A stretch of DNA of 64,000 bases from Candidatus Sulfopaludibacter sp. SbA3. GTDB lineage: Bacteria; Acidobacteriota; Terriglobia; Bryobacterales; Bryobacteraceae. The stretch covers positions 1 through 64,000 of the forward strand of contig CAMDED010000013.1 in the NCBI GenBank assembly GCA_945893365.1, read 5' to 3'. The translations under genes were made by a program, and so were the position numbers. The notes beneath the pieces were generated by a model. That model saw only the letters and a list, made by a program, of their open reading frames with translations, did not search any database and was not told the DNA's origin. Shown piece after piece: positions 14,837-24,679 of the stretch; positions within the stretch are counted from its first letter, which is position 1; the number at the start of each line of letters is the position of its first letter.

Positions 14837-17800
14837 CTAGAAGCTCAACTTCAAAGCCATCTGCATCTGCCGGGAGTCGATCGCGGTACTCGTAATCACA
14901 CCAAACGTTGCAGTGCGCAATGTCGTTCCCGGCGCACCGAAAATCGGATGGTTCGGCAGATTGAACGCCTCCGCCCGTAATTCCAATCTCACCTTCTCGG
15001 TTAACCGGAAGGATTTGTTCACCGAGGCATCCCAGTTCGCAATCCCCGGCCCGGGCACCGGATTTCGCGCCACATTCCCAAACCGGAATTGCGCACCGCC
15101 AGGCAGCCGATCCACAAACGCGCCGGTATTGAAGAAGCGGCGCACGGTTTGCTCATCCTTCGGCAGCGCCACCTTCGCGCCGGTCGCATCCGGGTAGCAT
15201 ACACCACCGCCATTCTGAATCAGTCCGCCGCCGCAATACGCGGTCACCGGGAAGCCGTCCTGGAATGTCAGAATCCCCCCCATCTGCCATCCTCCCAGCA
15301 CGGCGTCCACGGCGCGGCTTGCGCTGCCCAGATACCGCCGCCCGCGCCCCACAGGCAGTTCGTACAGCCACGAAGTGGTCCACCTGCGGCGGAAATCAAA
15401 GCCCGACAATCCACGCTCCAGCCGCAAGTCGTAGTCGTTGCTTGGCGTCAATGTTTCGGTTGCGGTGTTGCGGATCGAGCTGCCGTTGTCAATCGACTTC
15501 CCGTAGCTGAACGACCCTAACACCGTGAGTCCCCCGGAGAAGCGCCGTTGCACTTTCAACTGAAGCGAGTGATAGGTGCTGTGGCTCGCGCCCGTCACCG
15601 TCTGCACTGTGCCCAACTGGGGGAACGGCCGCCGGGGCTGGATGTCCCCTTGCCCGGGAGGAGCCTGATTGTAGATCTGCATCCTCCGCAGATGGTTGCC
15701 TGCCGCGCCAAGGTATGTTGCCTCCACCATCATGTCCTGCGTCAACTGCCGCTGTACGCCCCACGACCACTGGCCTACATACGCCGTCGGCTCATTGTAT
15801 TGCACCGCCAGAGCGAACGTCGGCACGCTCACCGGCTGCACGAACGGGCGTTGAAAAGTCAAGTTAGGGACCTCCGTTTGAGCCTGCTCGCCGCGCTGCG
15901 CGCTGAACGGCGGGTTTCTCACGACTTCGAAATCCGAGTTGGAGATTTCCCGCACATAGTAGATGCCCGCGGCGGTTCGGATCACCGTCTTCGGTGTCAG
16001 CGAGTAGGCAATCCCGAGACGCGGCGCGAAGTCCGCCTTCTGCCACTTCGCCAGGTGCCTGCCGAATCGCCCGTCACGCACCTGCGCCACGGTGGTTGGC
16101 GACTGCAGCGCGGGGTTCCCTTCGTACAGGCTGCCGGTACCGGCCCTGACAAACGCCGGCGTGATGGAATGGTCCCAGCGGTAATCCATGTTGACGATGG
16201 CGTCATGCTTGTCAAGCCAGGGCGGTTCATTTTCGTACCGCAAGCCGAGGTTCATCGTAAGCTTCGGCGTCACTTTCCAGGTGTCCTGCAGGTACAAACC
16301 GAGGTGAAAATTCCTGAAACTTGACACCGGGGATCCCACCAGGGTCTCCGAGCCGGTGATGCCTTCCAACAGAAAATCGGCGATTGCCGAACCCGTCGCC
16401 GAACGACTGGGCGCAAGCGGACTCTGCGTGTAGCGGCCGTCAAATCCGAACCGTCCACGAGGCCGCCCCGGCACTGCATTATTGAACCGCACCCGCCGGT
16501 AGTCTCCCCCAATCTTCAGGTTGTGCTTCCCTTTCGTCCAGGAAAAGGAGTCCAGAAACTGGAGCGTGGTGTTCCAGCCGGTCCAGGGGCAGTCGCTGCA
16601 ATCGCCAATCAGCGAAAACCCCGTCACGTTGAATACTGGAATCCCGTACCACAGAGGTACCGACGCCGACGGGATGTCCTTGATCCCCAGTTGGCCGACG
16701 ATATTCTCCTTGAACGCGTGCTGCTGAATATTTGCCGCGGAAAGGTACACCAGCCCGAATCGCGCCTCGTTCACCTTGTTGGCGCCGATCACCCTGGTAT
16801 CGGCCAGCACTCCGTGATGCACGAGCACGTCGACATTGTTGCCCTGGTCCGGCAGAATCGCCGGCACGTACCCATCGTCTTTGTTGCGGCTGTAACGGAA
16901 GAACCAGGTGTCATTGGAATTGCGGACAAGGTCAAGCCTTGTGGTGAGCTGGTTCGCATCCGAGTTGCGCCCCTCGGAATTCACATAGAACCCGGCTTCC
17001 GTCGTCGTAGTTGAGTTGGGTGCGGGCACGTATTTTTGGAACACCGCCGTTGTCACCGAAGACAGGCGGGCTGTCGGGATGACGTTGCCTGGAAAGGGAT
17101 TCACGCCGGTCACCTGTCCGCGGGCATCGTAGGTTCGCGAAGCCGGATCGAAGATCGTCCGCGGCAACGCCGAAAAATCGCCTCCCCGGTGCGGCATCAG
17201 CGCCACCGTCGCCACCTGAGTAAGACTCTTCCGCTCCCGCAAGCCTTCGTAATTCGCCATGAAGAACAGCTTGTCCTTGCCGTTGAACACCTTCGGGATC
17301 AATACCGGACCGCTTACCGTGAACCCGAACTGGTTGCGCTTGAACGCGGGAATGGGCCGGTTCGCCGGATCGAAATAGTTCTTCGCGTCCATTTCAGAGT
17401 TGCGCAGGAACTCAAACGCGACGCCATGAAATTGATTTGAGCCGCTGCGCGTCGAGACATTGACTTGGCTGGTGCCACGGCCGAACTCCGGCTGGAATAC
17501 GCCGCTTTCCACCTTGAACTCCTGCAGAGCGTCAATGGATGGCAGCAGCAGATAGCTGGCGAAATTCACGTCCGTGTTCTCGATGCCGTCCAGGGTATAG
17601 CGGTTGAAAGCCAGCCGCTGTCCGCTTATGCTCACGGTGAAGTCGCTGCGCGCGCCGCCCATGCGGAGTTGCGCGACGCCCGGAGGCCGGGCATTCGTCG
17701 TCGCACCGGGAATCAGGGAAACCAGTTGCAGGTAGTTCCGCCCGTTAAGCGGAAGCTCGACGATGCGCCGGTTTTCCACGACGGCTCCGATGTTCGCCGT

Positions 17801-18172
17801 TTCGGTCTCGAGCACCGGAGCGCCACCATGCACTTCAACGACTTCAGAAACGCTGCCCACGCTGAGGGCGAAATCCAGCCGCGCTACTTGGCCCACCTGG
17901 ATCTCCAGCGCATTGCGCACCTGGGAACCGAATCCGCTGGATCCCGCGCGCAGGTTGTACGTCCCCGGCGCGAGGGTCGGGAACACGTAGCTACCGGCGT
18001 CGTTGGTTTTCACGCTGCGGGTCTGGTTGGTGGCAGGGTTGGTCAAGGTGACGGCCGCCGCGGAAATGGGAGCGCCGGTCGGATCCGTGATGGTTCCTGT
18101 GATCTCAGCCGTTGGCGCCTGGGCCCAGGCAGCCAAGCATCCGAAAGCGATCAAAATTGCAGCAGTTCTCAT
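14837..18172 (-). CDS. Oar-like TonB-dependent outer-membrane receptor 1
   Basis: An outer-membrane receptor of 1,111 residues. Signal peptide MRTAAILIAFGCLAAWAQA is followed by a carboxypeptidase-regulatory-like domain (AEITGTITDPTGAPISAAAV to about residue 100), the plug domain with VVENRRIVELPLNGRNYLQL, and a long beta-barrel ending in LKLSF, whose terminal Phe suits outer-membrane insertion. The ATG at 18172 has AAGGG six bases upstream. Such receptors are abundant in Acidobacteriota and probably import large substrates such as oligosaccharides or peptides with TonB energy; the ligand here is unknown. It stands alone, 80 bp after the DNA ligase gene on the same strand. Confidence 0.9.
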   Translation of the reverse strand: MRTAAILIAFGCLAAWAQAPTAEITGTITDPTGAPISAAAVTLTNPATNQTRSVKTNDAGSYVFPTLAPGTYNLRAGSSGFGSQVRNALEIQVGQVARLDFALSVGSVSEVVEVHGGAPVLETETANIGAVVENRRIVELPLNGRNYLQLVSLIPGATTNARPPGVAQLRMGGARSDFTVSISGQRLAFNRYTLDGIENTDVNFASYLLLPSIDALQEFKVESGVFQPEFGRGTSQVNVSTRSGSNQFHGVAFEFLRNSEMDAKNYFDPANRPIPAFKRNQFGFTVSGPVLIPKVFNGKDKLFFMANYEGLRERKSLTQVATVALMPHRGGDFSALPRTIFDPASRTYDARGQVTGVNPFPGNVIPTARLSSVTTAVFQKYVPAPNSTTTTEAGFYVNSEGRNSDANQLTTRLDLVRNSNDTWFFRYSRNKDDGYVPAILPDQGNNVDVLVHHGVLADTRVIGANKVNEARFGLVYLSAANIQQHAFKENIVGQLGIKDIPSASVPLWYGIPVFNVTGFSLIGDCSDCPWTGWNTTLQFLDSFSWTKGKHNLKIGGDYRRVRFNNAVPGRPRGRFGFDGRYTQSPLAPSRSATGSAIADFLLEGITGSETLVGSPVSSFRNFHLGLYLQDTWKVTPKLTMNLGLRYENEPPWLDKHDAIVNMDYRWDHSITPAFVRAGTGSLYEGNPALQSPTTVAQVRDGRFGRHLAKWQKADFAPRLGIAYSLTPKTVIRTAAGIYYVREISNSDFEVVRNPPFSAQRGEQAQTEVPNLTFQRPFVQPVSVPTFALAVQYNEPTAYVGQWSWGVQRQLTQDMMVEATYLGAAGNHLRRMQIYNQAPPGQGDIQPRRPFPQLGTVQTVTGASHSTYHSLQLKVQRRFSGGLTVLGSFSYGKSIDNGSSIRNTATETLTPSNDYDLRLERGLSGFDFRRRWTTSWLYELPVGRGRRYLGSASRAVDAVLGGWQMGGILTFQDGFPVTAYCGGGLIQNGGGVCYPDATGAKVALPKDEQTVRRFFNTGAFVDRLPGGAQFRFGNVARNPVPGPGIANWDASVNKSFRLTEKVRLELRAEAFNLPNHPIFGAPGTTLRTATFGVITSTAIDSRQMQMALKLSF

Positions 18173-18251
18173 TGGGTTACCCTTCTCAAACGGAATCTTG
18201 GTCAACCAGTCTATCAGGGCGCAGGTCACTTGGCCCGCGCACCGCCCAATT

Positions 18252-19778
18252 TCAGCCGCCTAGACCCGAAAGTTGTTGTACGGTTTGAAACGTATCGGCT
18301 TCGGCGGGAGACTTATCCAACCGATACCGCTTCACCCTCGCGAACCGCAGCGCCAGCCCGCTCTCGTAGCGAGTGCTCACCTGGATCTCATTGAACGCAA
18401 TCTCGGCAACCAGCTTCGGTTCCACATAAACGGTGTAGCTGTCCCGTCCGATTTCCAGCTTCAGCAGCGCCTCTGTTTGCCAGGCCAGCATTTCGTCGGT
18501 GAGTCCTTTGAAGGTCTTGCCGAGCATGGCGAAGCCGCCTTTTTGAGTTTCCCGCGCGCCCAAATGGAGGTTGCTTAGCCAGCCGCGCCGGCGGCCGTTG
18601 CCCCATTCTGCCGCAAGAATGACGAGATCGAGAGTGCGCGGGGCCTTTACCTTGAGCCAGCTTTGGCCACGCGCGCCGGCAGCGTAGGAAGCCGCTATCG
18701 ATTTGGCCATAATTCCTTCATGACCTTGGCGCAGCGCTGAATCGAAGAACGCGACCGCCTCTTCGGCGGCGCCGGCGACAGTGTGCGGCACCACTAAATT
18801 CGGCGCGAGCCCGACGAGTGTCCCGAACCGTCTTGCCTGCGGCTCATCGAGAAGGGACGTCCCGTCCAAGTAAAGCAAGTCGAATAAGAACGGCGAGAGC
18901 GGCAGTTCCGCCCGCATGCGGTCAACGTCCAGCTTGCGGCCGAAACGACGCATGGTCATTTGGAAAGGATTCGGCCACCCGTCCGGCCGCAGACTGATAA
19001 CCTCGCCATCCAGAATGAGGTCGGCCGCCGGTAGCGCGCGGACCGCTTCCACGATCTCCGGCACCGCGGCCGTCACATCGTTGAGACTCCGCGAGTAGAC
19101 GATCACGTCATCGCCGGATCGATGAACCTGGATCCGGGCGCCGTCAAGTTTCCATTCGAGCGCCGCCTCGCCGAGTTCGCCGATAGCCTCCGCGGGGTCC
19201 GCGGCGGTTTGCGCCAACATGGGCTGCACAGGACGGAAGAGCCGCACTTGATAGGCGGACAGCCCGGCCTCGCCTTGCTCCAACAGAGAGCGGGCGACCG
19301 GCGGAAGGGATCCGGCCATCATTGCCGCGCGCCGGACCTGTTCGAGCGGGACGCGCGAGGCGCGCGCGATCGCCTCAAGCATGACACCTTCAAGCGCTCC
19401 CTGGCGAAGCTCCCCGCCAAGTAGACTTACTAGAAAACGCTGCTCTGCTTCCGTCGCGCGGTCGAAAATGCTTCTTAACAGCTGCATTTTCCGTCCCGCT
19501 GAGCCCGAGCCCTGTGTAGACTTGAGCGATTCGAAGACGCCGTCCACTTCCAGTAGTTCCAGGCTCGGCTCCGCCGCCGGAGAACCGGGGAGATCGCGTA
19601 AGGTCGTGTAGCCGATGCCCATGCGCCCTTGACGCGCGCTCCCGCTCAAGTACGATGCGGCGATCTCGGCCTCCTCCGGCTTAAGCTGCGTAAGCAGGGC
19701 GGCGATCAAGCTGATTTTCTCCAGGCGCTTTGAGGTGGCAGTCACGGCGGCGGATGTCGCGACGACTCGAGAAAACAT
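18252..19778 (-). CDS. ATP-dependent DNA ligase
   Basis: A 508-residue ATP-dependent ligase with three parts: an N-terminal DNA-binding domain (to about residue 180), the nucleotidyltransferase core with adenylated Lys210 in EWKLDGARIQ, and an OB-fold domain with LKVKAPRTLDLVI-type motif VI region. It resembles the archaeal/Lig B-like type rather than the NHEJ LigD fusion: no polymerase or phosphoesterase domain is present and no ku gene is near. It seals nicks with ATP, probably in repair beside the NAD-dependent LigA. ATG 19778 gives the conserved-looking start MFSRVVATSAA; a GTG at 19826 is also possible. Confidence 0.85.
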   Translation of the reverse strand: MFSRVVATSAAVTATSKRLEKISLIAALLTQLKPEEAEIAASYLSGSARQGRMGIGYTTLRDLPGSPAAEPSLELLEVDGVFESLKSTQGSGSAGRKMQLLRSIFDRATEAEQRFLVSLLGGELRQGALEGVMLEAIARASRVPLEQVRRAAMMAGSLPPVARSLLEQGEAGLSAYQVRLFRPVQPMLAQTAADPAEAIGELGEAALEWKLDGARIQVHRSGDDVIVYSRSLNDVTAAVPEIVEAVRALPAADLILDGEVISLRPDGWPNPFQMTMRRFGRKLDVDRMRAELPLSPFLFDLLYLDGTSLLDEPQARRFGTLVGLAPNLVVPHTVAGAAEEAVAFFDSALRQGHEGIMAKSIAASYAAGARGQSWLKVKAPRTLDLVILAAEWGNGRRRGWLSNLHLGARETQKGGFAMLGKTFKGLTDEMLAWQTEALLKLEIGRDSYTVYVEPKLVAEIAFNEIQVSTRYESGLALRFARVKRYRLDKSPAEADTFQTVQQLSGLGG

Positions 19779-19874
19779 ATTTTCAGTTCGCGCGCGCCCG
19801 CCTTCGGCTTCCCAGCGCTCCAGCACCCCACCCCGCGGTTGAAGATGGCTGAAAACCTAGAACGAGCCCGGGAT

Positions 19875-21857
19875 TTAGTGAGCCGCGGCCACCGGCTGTT
19901 TCGTCACGAAGTCCCATTCTTTAATGGAAACTTCCTCCAGTGACGGTAAATCGCCTTCCAACAGATACCGGCCCTCCACCAATTTCCGCGCAGCGGCACG
20001 GACCTTGCCCAGGTACGCCGAGCGGTCGCTATACCTCTCGACCACCACCTGCGTCGGGAACGGGAAGTAAGAGCCGGCCATGCTGAATAACTCGTCCGGC
20101 GATCCGATCGACGGATTTCGCAGATTCCATCCCGTATGCACCGCCAGCGGAACCGCCACCTGCGGCGTCTTCAACCCCCCGATATCATTTCCATCCGCGT
20201 CCACCTGCGGCGCCAGAACGGTGTAGGCCGGCCCCATCCGTGGCGGCTCAATCGTAACGATGCCGCGCGAGCGGAACTCCGGACCAAAGTCCAGGCGGAA
20301 AACTTCATGCAGGCGCTTCGGAGGGGCAACTCCGGGTAGCTTTGGGAAACGGATGTGATCGATGGCCGTAAGTTCCTTTCGATCCACCCGCGGGTACACG
20401 GACGGCGGAGGAGCGGCATCGTCGGCAATCCACTGCTGCATCGCAACCAGCAGCCCCCGCAGTATCCATTGATAGTCGTTGCCGTTGTTCAGATAGCGCG
20501 TATTCGAACTTTTGACGGGCGGAATCGAGCCCGGCCCGTGATTGCCGCCGGCCATGACGTAGAGCCTCGTGTTCGCAGCTAAAGGCGCATCGGCCGACCC
20601 ATCGAGCGTTGTATGCATCAGGGACGCCGCGCGTCCGTAATACTCGTACGCCGAGTTGGTGTAGAAGATCTTCGGAACCACATTGTCCTGCTCGGCCCGA
20701 GCGAGTATGCCGCCTTCCAGGCCGGCCGCCGGGTCCGATTGCTTCAAGTCCGTGAACGGGAAGATATCCGTCGCATAGTAGAAGTTGAAGAACGGACGTG
20801 CGTCCCGCGATGGCTGCGCGAACTGGTGGTTGAAATTCCCGCGTCCCGCTCCGGCAACATTCGCCCAAACGCCATCGAAAACCCGGTGACCTTGCTCATC
20901 GCGATTGAAACCCTGATAGAGAAACGTTCTCAAAAACCGGCCACTCTGCGAGCTTCCGTAAGCGAGCGAGCGCCGCGCCGCGGGAGCCAAAGCCGCAAGC
21001 GGGGCCGGAGCCGAGCCGGCCTTTAAAGCTGAAATGAAATCTCGTATGCCAGCCATGCCCAAGCCCACGACCGGCGGATCCTGCGACCGGTACACTACCT
21101 CATAAATCTTTCCCGCTTCGAATCCCGAAGCCTTCCGCACCCCTCCGCGATCTTCGGTAAAGATCCAGTCGCTGCGCGGAATCACACGCCGTGGTCCCTT
21201 CGCCAAACTCCGCTCGGTAAGCGTCGCCGAAGCATCCTTGGGATCGGCCACTCGATAAGGGAAGAAGAGCCGGTCGCCCAGCGAGAAGGACGTCAACGCC
21301 CGATCGGGAACAAAATCGGAACGCACCACGCCTTGAATGGGCGAGCCATCCGGTTTCTTCGCCACCGGTACCGTGACACTCATCAGCGGCGCTTCGCGCG
21401 GAACGTCGAACTGCCACCCGAGCCATGCCAAGGTGAATCCTTGTTTCAGCAGCAGCGCATCGCCAAACTCAGCTGCCGTCCGTGGATCGTTCGAGCCGCG
21501 TCCCAAACTGAAGGCATGCAGCAGGCCCTTCCGCCCGCGATTGGACACTTCGAAAAACAACGTACCATTGCTCTTCGTGGGGTCGGCAGGTGCGAAAATC
21601 ACAAAGTCGGCGTAAAACTCCACCTGCCCTTTCCCATTGCGAGGGGCAAACTTGAGGTTCACCACATCCCGATTTGCCGGCGCCATCGGGTCGACGGCAA
21701 AGTGAGCTTTGCCGATAATCCTCTCGTAAGCTCCGGACCTCCCGAAGGACTTACCATCGAGGATTGGGGATCGCTCCGAGACCTCGACACGGACGAGAGC
21801 CGCCTGCAAAACAAACGGAGTAAGAAGGAGAAGTGCGCGGAGGGTCACGCCTGCCAT
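19875..21857 (-). CDS. Secreted alpha/beta-hydrolase-domain protein of unknown substrate
   Basis: A 660-residue protein with an N-terminal signal peptide (VTLRALLLLTPFVLQAALV). The middle contains the nucleophile elbow AYGSSQSGRFLR, and a distal His lies in AGGNHGPGS. Length and layout match the large uncharacterised alpha/beta-hydrolase domain family seen in environmental bacteria. Active Ser and His are visible; the substrate is unknown, perhaps an ester or polymer fragment. ATG 21857 (MAGVTLRALLL) is a likelier start than 21878. It lies 50 bp past the metallo-beta-lactamase-fold gene and may be co-transcribed with it. Confidence 0.7.
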   Translation of the reverse strand: MAGVTLRALLLLTPFVLQAALVRVEVSERSPILDGKSFGRSGAYERIIGKAHFAVDPMAPANRDVVNLKFAPRNGKGQVEFYADFVIFAPADPTKSNGTLFFEVSNRGRKGLLHAFSLGRGSNDPRTAAEFGDALLLKQGFTLAWLGWQFDVPREAPLMSVTVPVAKKPDGSPIQGVVRSDFVPDRALTSFSLGDRLFFPYRVADPKDASATLTERSLAKGPRRVIPRSDWIFTEDRGGVRKASGFEAGKIYEVVYRSQDPPVVGLGMAGIRDFISALKAGSAPAPLAALAPAARRSLAYGSSQSGRFLRTFLYQGFNRDEQGHRVFDGVWANVAGAGRGNFNHQFAQPSRDARPFFNFYYATDIFPFTDLKQSDPAAGLEGGILARAEQDNVVPKIFYTNSAYEYYGRAASLMHTTLDGSADAPLAANTRLYVMAGGNHGPGSIPPVKSSNTRYLNNGNDYQWILRGLLVAMQQWIADDAAPPPSVYPRVDRKELTAIDHIRFPKLPGVAPPKRLHEVFRLDFGPEFRSRGIVTIEPPRMGPAYTVLAPQVDADGNDIGGLKTPQVAVPLAVHTGWNLRNPSIGSPDELFSMAGSYFPFPTQVVVERYSDRSAYLGKVRAAARKLVEGRYLLEGDLPSLEEVSIKEWDFVTKQPVAAAH

Positions 21858-21905
21858 TGTAGTCAATGCCCGGCCCAATTGTCTGGTGGAACGCCAGACT
21901 TTTTT

Positions 21906-22814
21906 TCAACCCGGCGCCTTTGCGAATATGGCGCGGATCGCGGCCGCGTTTTGCTGAGCGTCGACAGCGAAATCGCCGTGCCGAACGAGTCCGACTTCAC
22001 GGATGAGCTGCTCAGCGCTCTTGCCCATCCGCTTTCCCGCCGAAACCTGCTTCCACACGTCGTCGATAAACGCGCCTTGCGCAAGCAAAGTTTTCACCGT
22101 CCCGGGACCGCCGTGTCCCGGTATGACGGTCCTGACGTTCCAGCCTGCCAGTTCGTTCAGCGCCCGGACCCAGTTTGGGTGATCGGCGTCCCGATCCCCC
22201 ATGTTGTTTCCCGACCGCCAATTGACGCAAAGGTCGCCCGTGAACAGAATTCCCTCGCGCGGCAGAAACGCCACCGCGTCGCCGACCGTGTGCGCCGGAC
22301 CCATCCGCCGAAGCTCCAGCCGGCGTTCACCGTCGTCGAACGCCAGAAATTCCCCGAACGCGATCCCCGGCTGCTCCATCCGGTACGACTCCAGACTGTA
22401 CTCACTGCTCGCTGGAGTCCGCGCCCACTCCGTCTTGCCTTTTGTCAGCAGCTCCTCTGCACAATCCTTCGAACACACGACCGTGACTCCGGCGTCTACC
22501 AACACGCTGTTTCCCCACGAGTGGTCCCAGTGGTAGTGGGTGTCGAACACGTACCGGATCGGCTTGCCGGTCGTCTTCCGAATTTCCGGCAGGATCTCGC
22601 GTATCCCCCACGGCGTGTTCGCGTCGATCACCACAACGTAGTCCCGGAATATCACCCAACTTGTGTTGGCCGGTTGCCGGCGATCGCGGTCCCCCTGCCG
22701 CGAGAACACACCCGGTGCGAGCTGCCGGACTGTCCCCACAGGCCTGTCCACTTGCTGTCCTGAGGCCACGAACAGCAGCGCCCCAAATAAACCGACCATC
22801 GCACTCCGTCGCAC
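21906..22814 (-). CDS. Exported metallo-beta-lactamase-fold hydrolase, copy 1
   Basis: A 302-residue secreted protein with signal peptide MRRSAMVGLFGALLFVASGQ. The di-metal motif is intact: DTHYHWDHSWGN, then His in MGPAHTVGDAV, Asp in LFTGDLCVN and His in VIPGHGGPG. The overall order matches cyclase-like and quinoprotein-relay metallo-beta-lactamase-fold hydrolases rather than proven beta-lactamases. A clear paralogue lies at 38930-39826 with the same framing sequences (VIDAN-PWG, FTGDLCVN). The physiological substrate is unknown. It is the first gene of a two-gene minus-strand run with the alpha/beta-hydrolase downstream. Confidence 0.85.
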   Translation of the reverse strand: MRRSAMVGLFGALLFVASGQQVDRPVGTVRQLAPGVFSRQGDRDRRQPANTSWVIFRDYVVVIDANTPWGIREILPEIRKTTGKPIRYVFDTHYHWDHSWGNSVLVDAGVTVVCSKDCAEELLTKGKTEWARTPASSEYSLESYRMEQPGIAFGEFLAFDDGERRLELRRMGPAHTVGDAVAFLPREGILFTGDLCVNWRSGNNMGDRDADHPNWVRALNELAGWNVRTVIPGHGGPGTVKTLLAQGAFIDDVWKQVSAGKRMGKSAEQLIREVGLVRHGDFAVDAQQNAAAIRAIFAKAPG

Positions 22815-23279
22815 GTGATGCCTCCAATCGCCTGTCCATTCTCACACATCTGCCGCGGTGACGGTCGTCGCATCGCCATTCGAGAGTTGTAGCGTGGTTG
22901 CCGGTAACGGGTCGGGCCTACGCTCGCGAAATGACTCCTGGCGCCTGTAACTCCGCTTCATCGAAAAGCCTCTCCATTCGCCCAGCGCCGGCCCGCGGGC
23001 TCTCGTTCGGCGTGTTCCCATCGACGCTAATGTGCCGGGTCCACGCCCATGGTCTACATCTGCGTGTCCAGTTCAGCCGCGGTCGATCTCCGGCGCCGAT
23101 GCAGACCAACGACTCGGCTGCGCTCCGCCGTCTTCCGCGCGAGCAACCCTCAAGCCGCGCCATCCGCGTCCCGATCTTGCCGGAACCCTTCGCGCCGGAC
23201 TGGACCGGCTGGCAAAACTGCCGCGGCGGGTTCGGTTTCCAATGCACGCCTGAGCGGTTCACGCCGTCATATTTGTATA
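22815..23279. other. Intergenic stretch without a recognisable gene
   Basis: This 465-base gap separates a minus-strand and a plus-strand gene. The frames that cross it are Arg-, Pro- and Ser-rich and inconsistent with protein composition in the neighbours. Its right end carries TATAAT at 23276-23281, which overlaps the first candidate start of the pilin gene. Nothing else is seen. Confidence 0.5.
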
Positions 23280-23759
23280 ATGACTGTCGAGGTCCCCTTG
23301 CTGAACCGAAAACGTCGCGGCTTCTCGCTTATCGAGCTGTTGATCGTGATCGCGATCATCTTGATTATCGCCGCGATCGCCATGCCGAAGCTGAACCGCG
23401 CGCGAATATTCGCCTACGAAACGGCGGCCATCGCGACGATGCGCACCGTTCATGCGGCGCAAACGCAGTATTTTTCCCAGTATGGACGTTTCGCGACATC
23501 CCTGGCGGAGCTTGGACCGCCGGCGAGCGGTACGCAAAACGCCACCGCGGCGGACTTGATCCCGGGCGATTTGGCCCTCGGTGAAAAGAGCGGCTACAAA
23601 TTCACGCTGCAGGGAGGGCAGTCCGGCTACACCGTGAACGCGAACCCAATCGCGTTCAACAATACCGGCACCCGGACGTTCTTTTCCGACCAGACGCTGG
23701 TCGTGCGGGTGAACGACGGCCAGGAGCCGGCCTCGGCGCAAAGCAAAGAAATCAAGTAA
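23280..23759 (+). CDS. Type IV pilin-like protein with prepilin leader
   Basis: A 159-residue protein (from ATG 23280). The prepilin signature RKRRGFSLIELLIVIAII is perfect: a basic leader, Gly before Phe at the PilD cleavage site, Glu at mature position 5 and a long hydrophobic helix. The remainder is a short globular domain (YFSQYGRFATSLAELGPP) like GspG/PilA minor pilins of Acidobacteriota. It is probably part of a type IV pilus or type II secretion pseudopilus, although no assembly genes lie nearby. TTG at 23298 with GAGG upstream is a competing start that would give a short eight-residue leader. Confidence 0.85.
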   Translation: MTVEVPLLNRKRRGFSLIELLIVIAIILIIAAIAMPKLNRARIFAYETAAIATMRTVHAAQTQYFSQYGRFATSLAELGPPASGTQNATAADLIPGDLALGEKSGYKFTLQGGQSGYTVNANPIAFNNTGTRTFFSDQTLVVRVNDGQEPASAQSKEIK

Positions 23760-23809
23760 GACAGGCCTCCTGGCCTTCTGAGCCTGCGGGCTTGCGCGGG
23801 AGCGGACTC

Positions 23810-24670
23810 CTACATCCCGCGCGCAATCGAGGCGGTCACCTTTTCGAGCTCCTTTCGCAAGAGCGGATTCTCGGGAAAGTCGCGCACCAATTCCGTCAAT
23901 TCCTTTTTCGCGTCTTTCGGGCGCTTCTCGCGCAAGTAGGCGATAGAAAGCAGAATCCGGGCGAAAGGCTTCAAATAGCGGCCGGACCGCGCCACCAGTT
24001 CCAGATTCTGAATTCCCTGCGTCTTGCTGCCCTGAATCTCGTCGATTTTGACAAACCAGCGCACAAAAAACGGCAGGCTGCCGATGAGGTACTCCGTGAG
24101 GCCGGTCGTGAGATAGGCGTCGTAGAATTGGGGGTTCACCTTTAGCAGCCGATGCGCGAAGCCGGTGGAATTCTTGACGTGGTTCAGGCTTCCGAGCTGC
24201 TTCTTCTCGACCAGCGCAACGTAGTCGGTCACGATGCCATAGGTGATGCACATGGCGAAGAGCGCATTCTGGTTATCCGCATTGCCTTCGAGGATCGCAC
24301 GCGCGCGGACCTGCGCGTCCTCCACGGCGCGGAACAGTTTCTCCCTCACTCCCGGGTCGGGCTTCAGCTTCTTCTTGTCGGCAATTTTCCTGTCGTCGGT
24401 GAAGAACTCGCCTTCGAGGATTCCCAGCCGGTCAAGCTCGCCAAACAGATAGGCCGACGCCCTCACCGAATAACCCATGGGGTTGGCGGGGTTCGCGGCG
24501 ACGAATTTGTCGATGATGGAATGCGCGCCGGCGAAGTCGAAGTTGTAAAGCCGAGAGAAGGCCCGGTCGATTTCGGGCTCCGATCCTGGCGCAAGGGTTT
24601 CGCCACCAAGACGGATGGCGCACAACAGTAGGAATACCGGTATGGCATTTTCAATTTTCATGAGAGGCAT
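23810..24670 (-). CDS. Exported tetratricopeptide-like helical protein
   Basis: A 286-residue protein with signal peptide (MKIENAIPVFLLLCAIRLG). The body is helical with TPR-like pairs: FSRLYNFDFAGAHSIIDKFV near the start and FARILLSIAYLREKRPKDAK then ELVRDFPENPLLRKEL at the end. It probably acts as a periplasmic protein-protein scaffold; no catalytic motif is visible. It begins nine bases after glnE (ATG 24670, or 24661) and is therefore probably the last gene of the glnA-MOSC-glnE transcript, although a functional link to nitrogen control is not evident. Confidence 0.7.
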   Translation of the reverse strand: MPLMKIENAIPVFLLLCAIRLGGETLAPGSEPEIDRAFSRLYNFDFAGAHSIIDKFVAANPANPMGYSVRASAYLFGELDRLGILEGEFFTDDRKIADKKKLKPDPGVREKLFRAVEDAQVRARAILEGNADNQNALFAMCITYGIVTDYVALVEKKQLGSLNHVKNSTGFAHRLLKVNPQFYDAYLTTGLTEYLIGSLPFFVRWFVKIDEIQGSKTQGIQNLELVARSGRYLKPFARILLSIAYLREKRPKDAKKELTELVRDFPENPLLRKELEKVTASIARGM

Positions 24671-24679
24671 TTGGACCCG

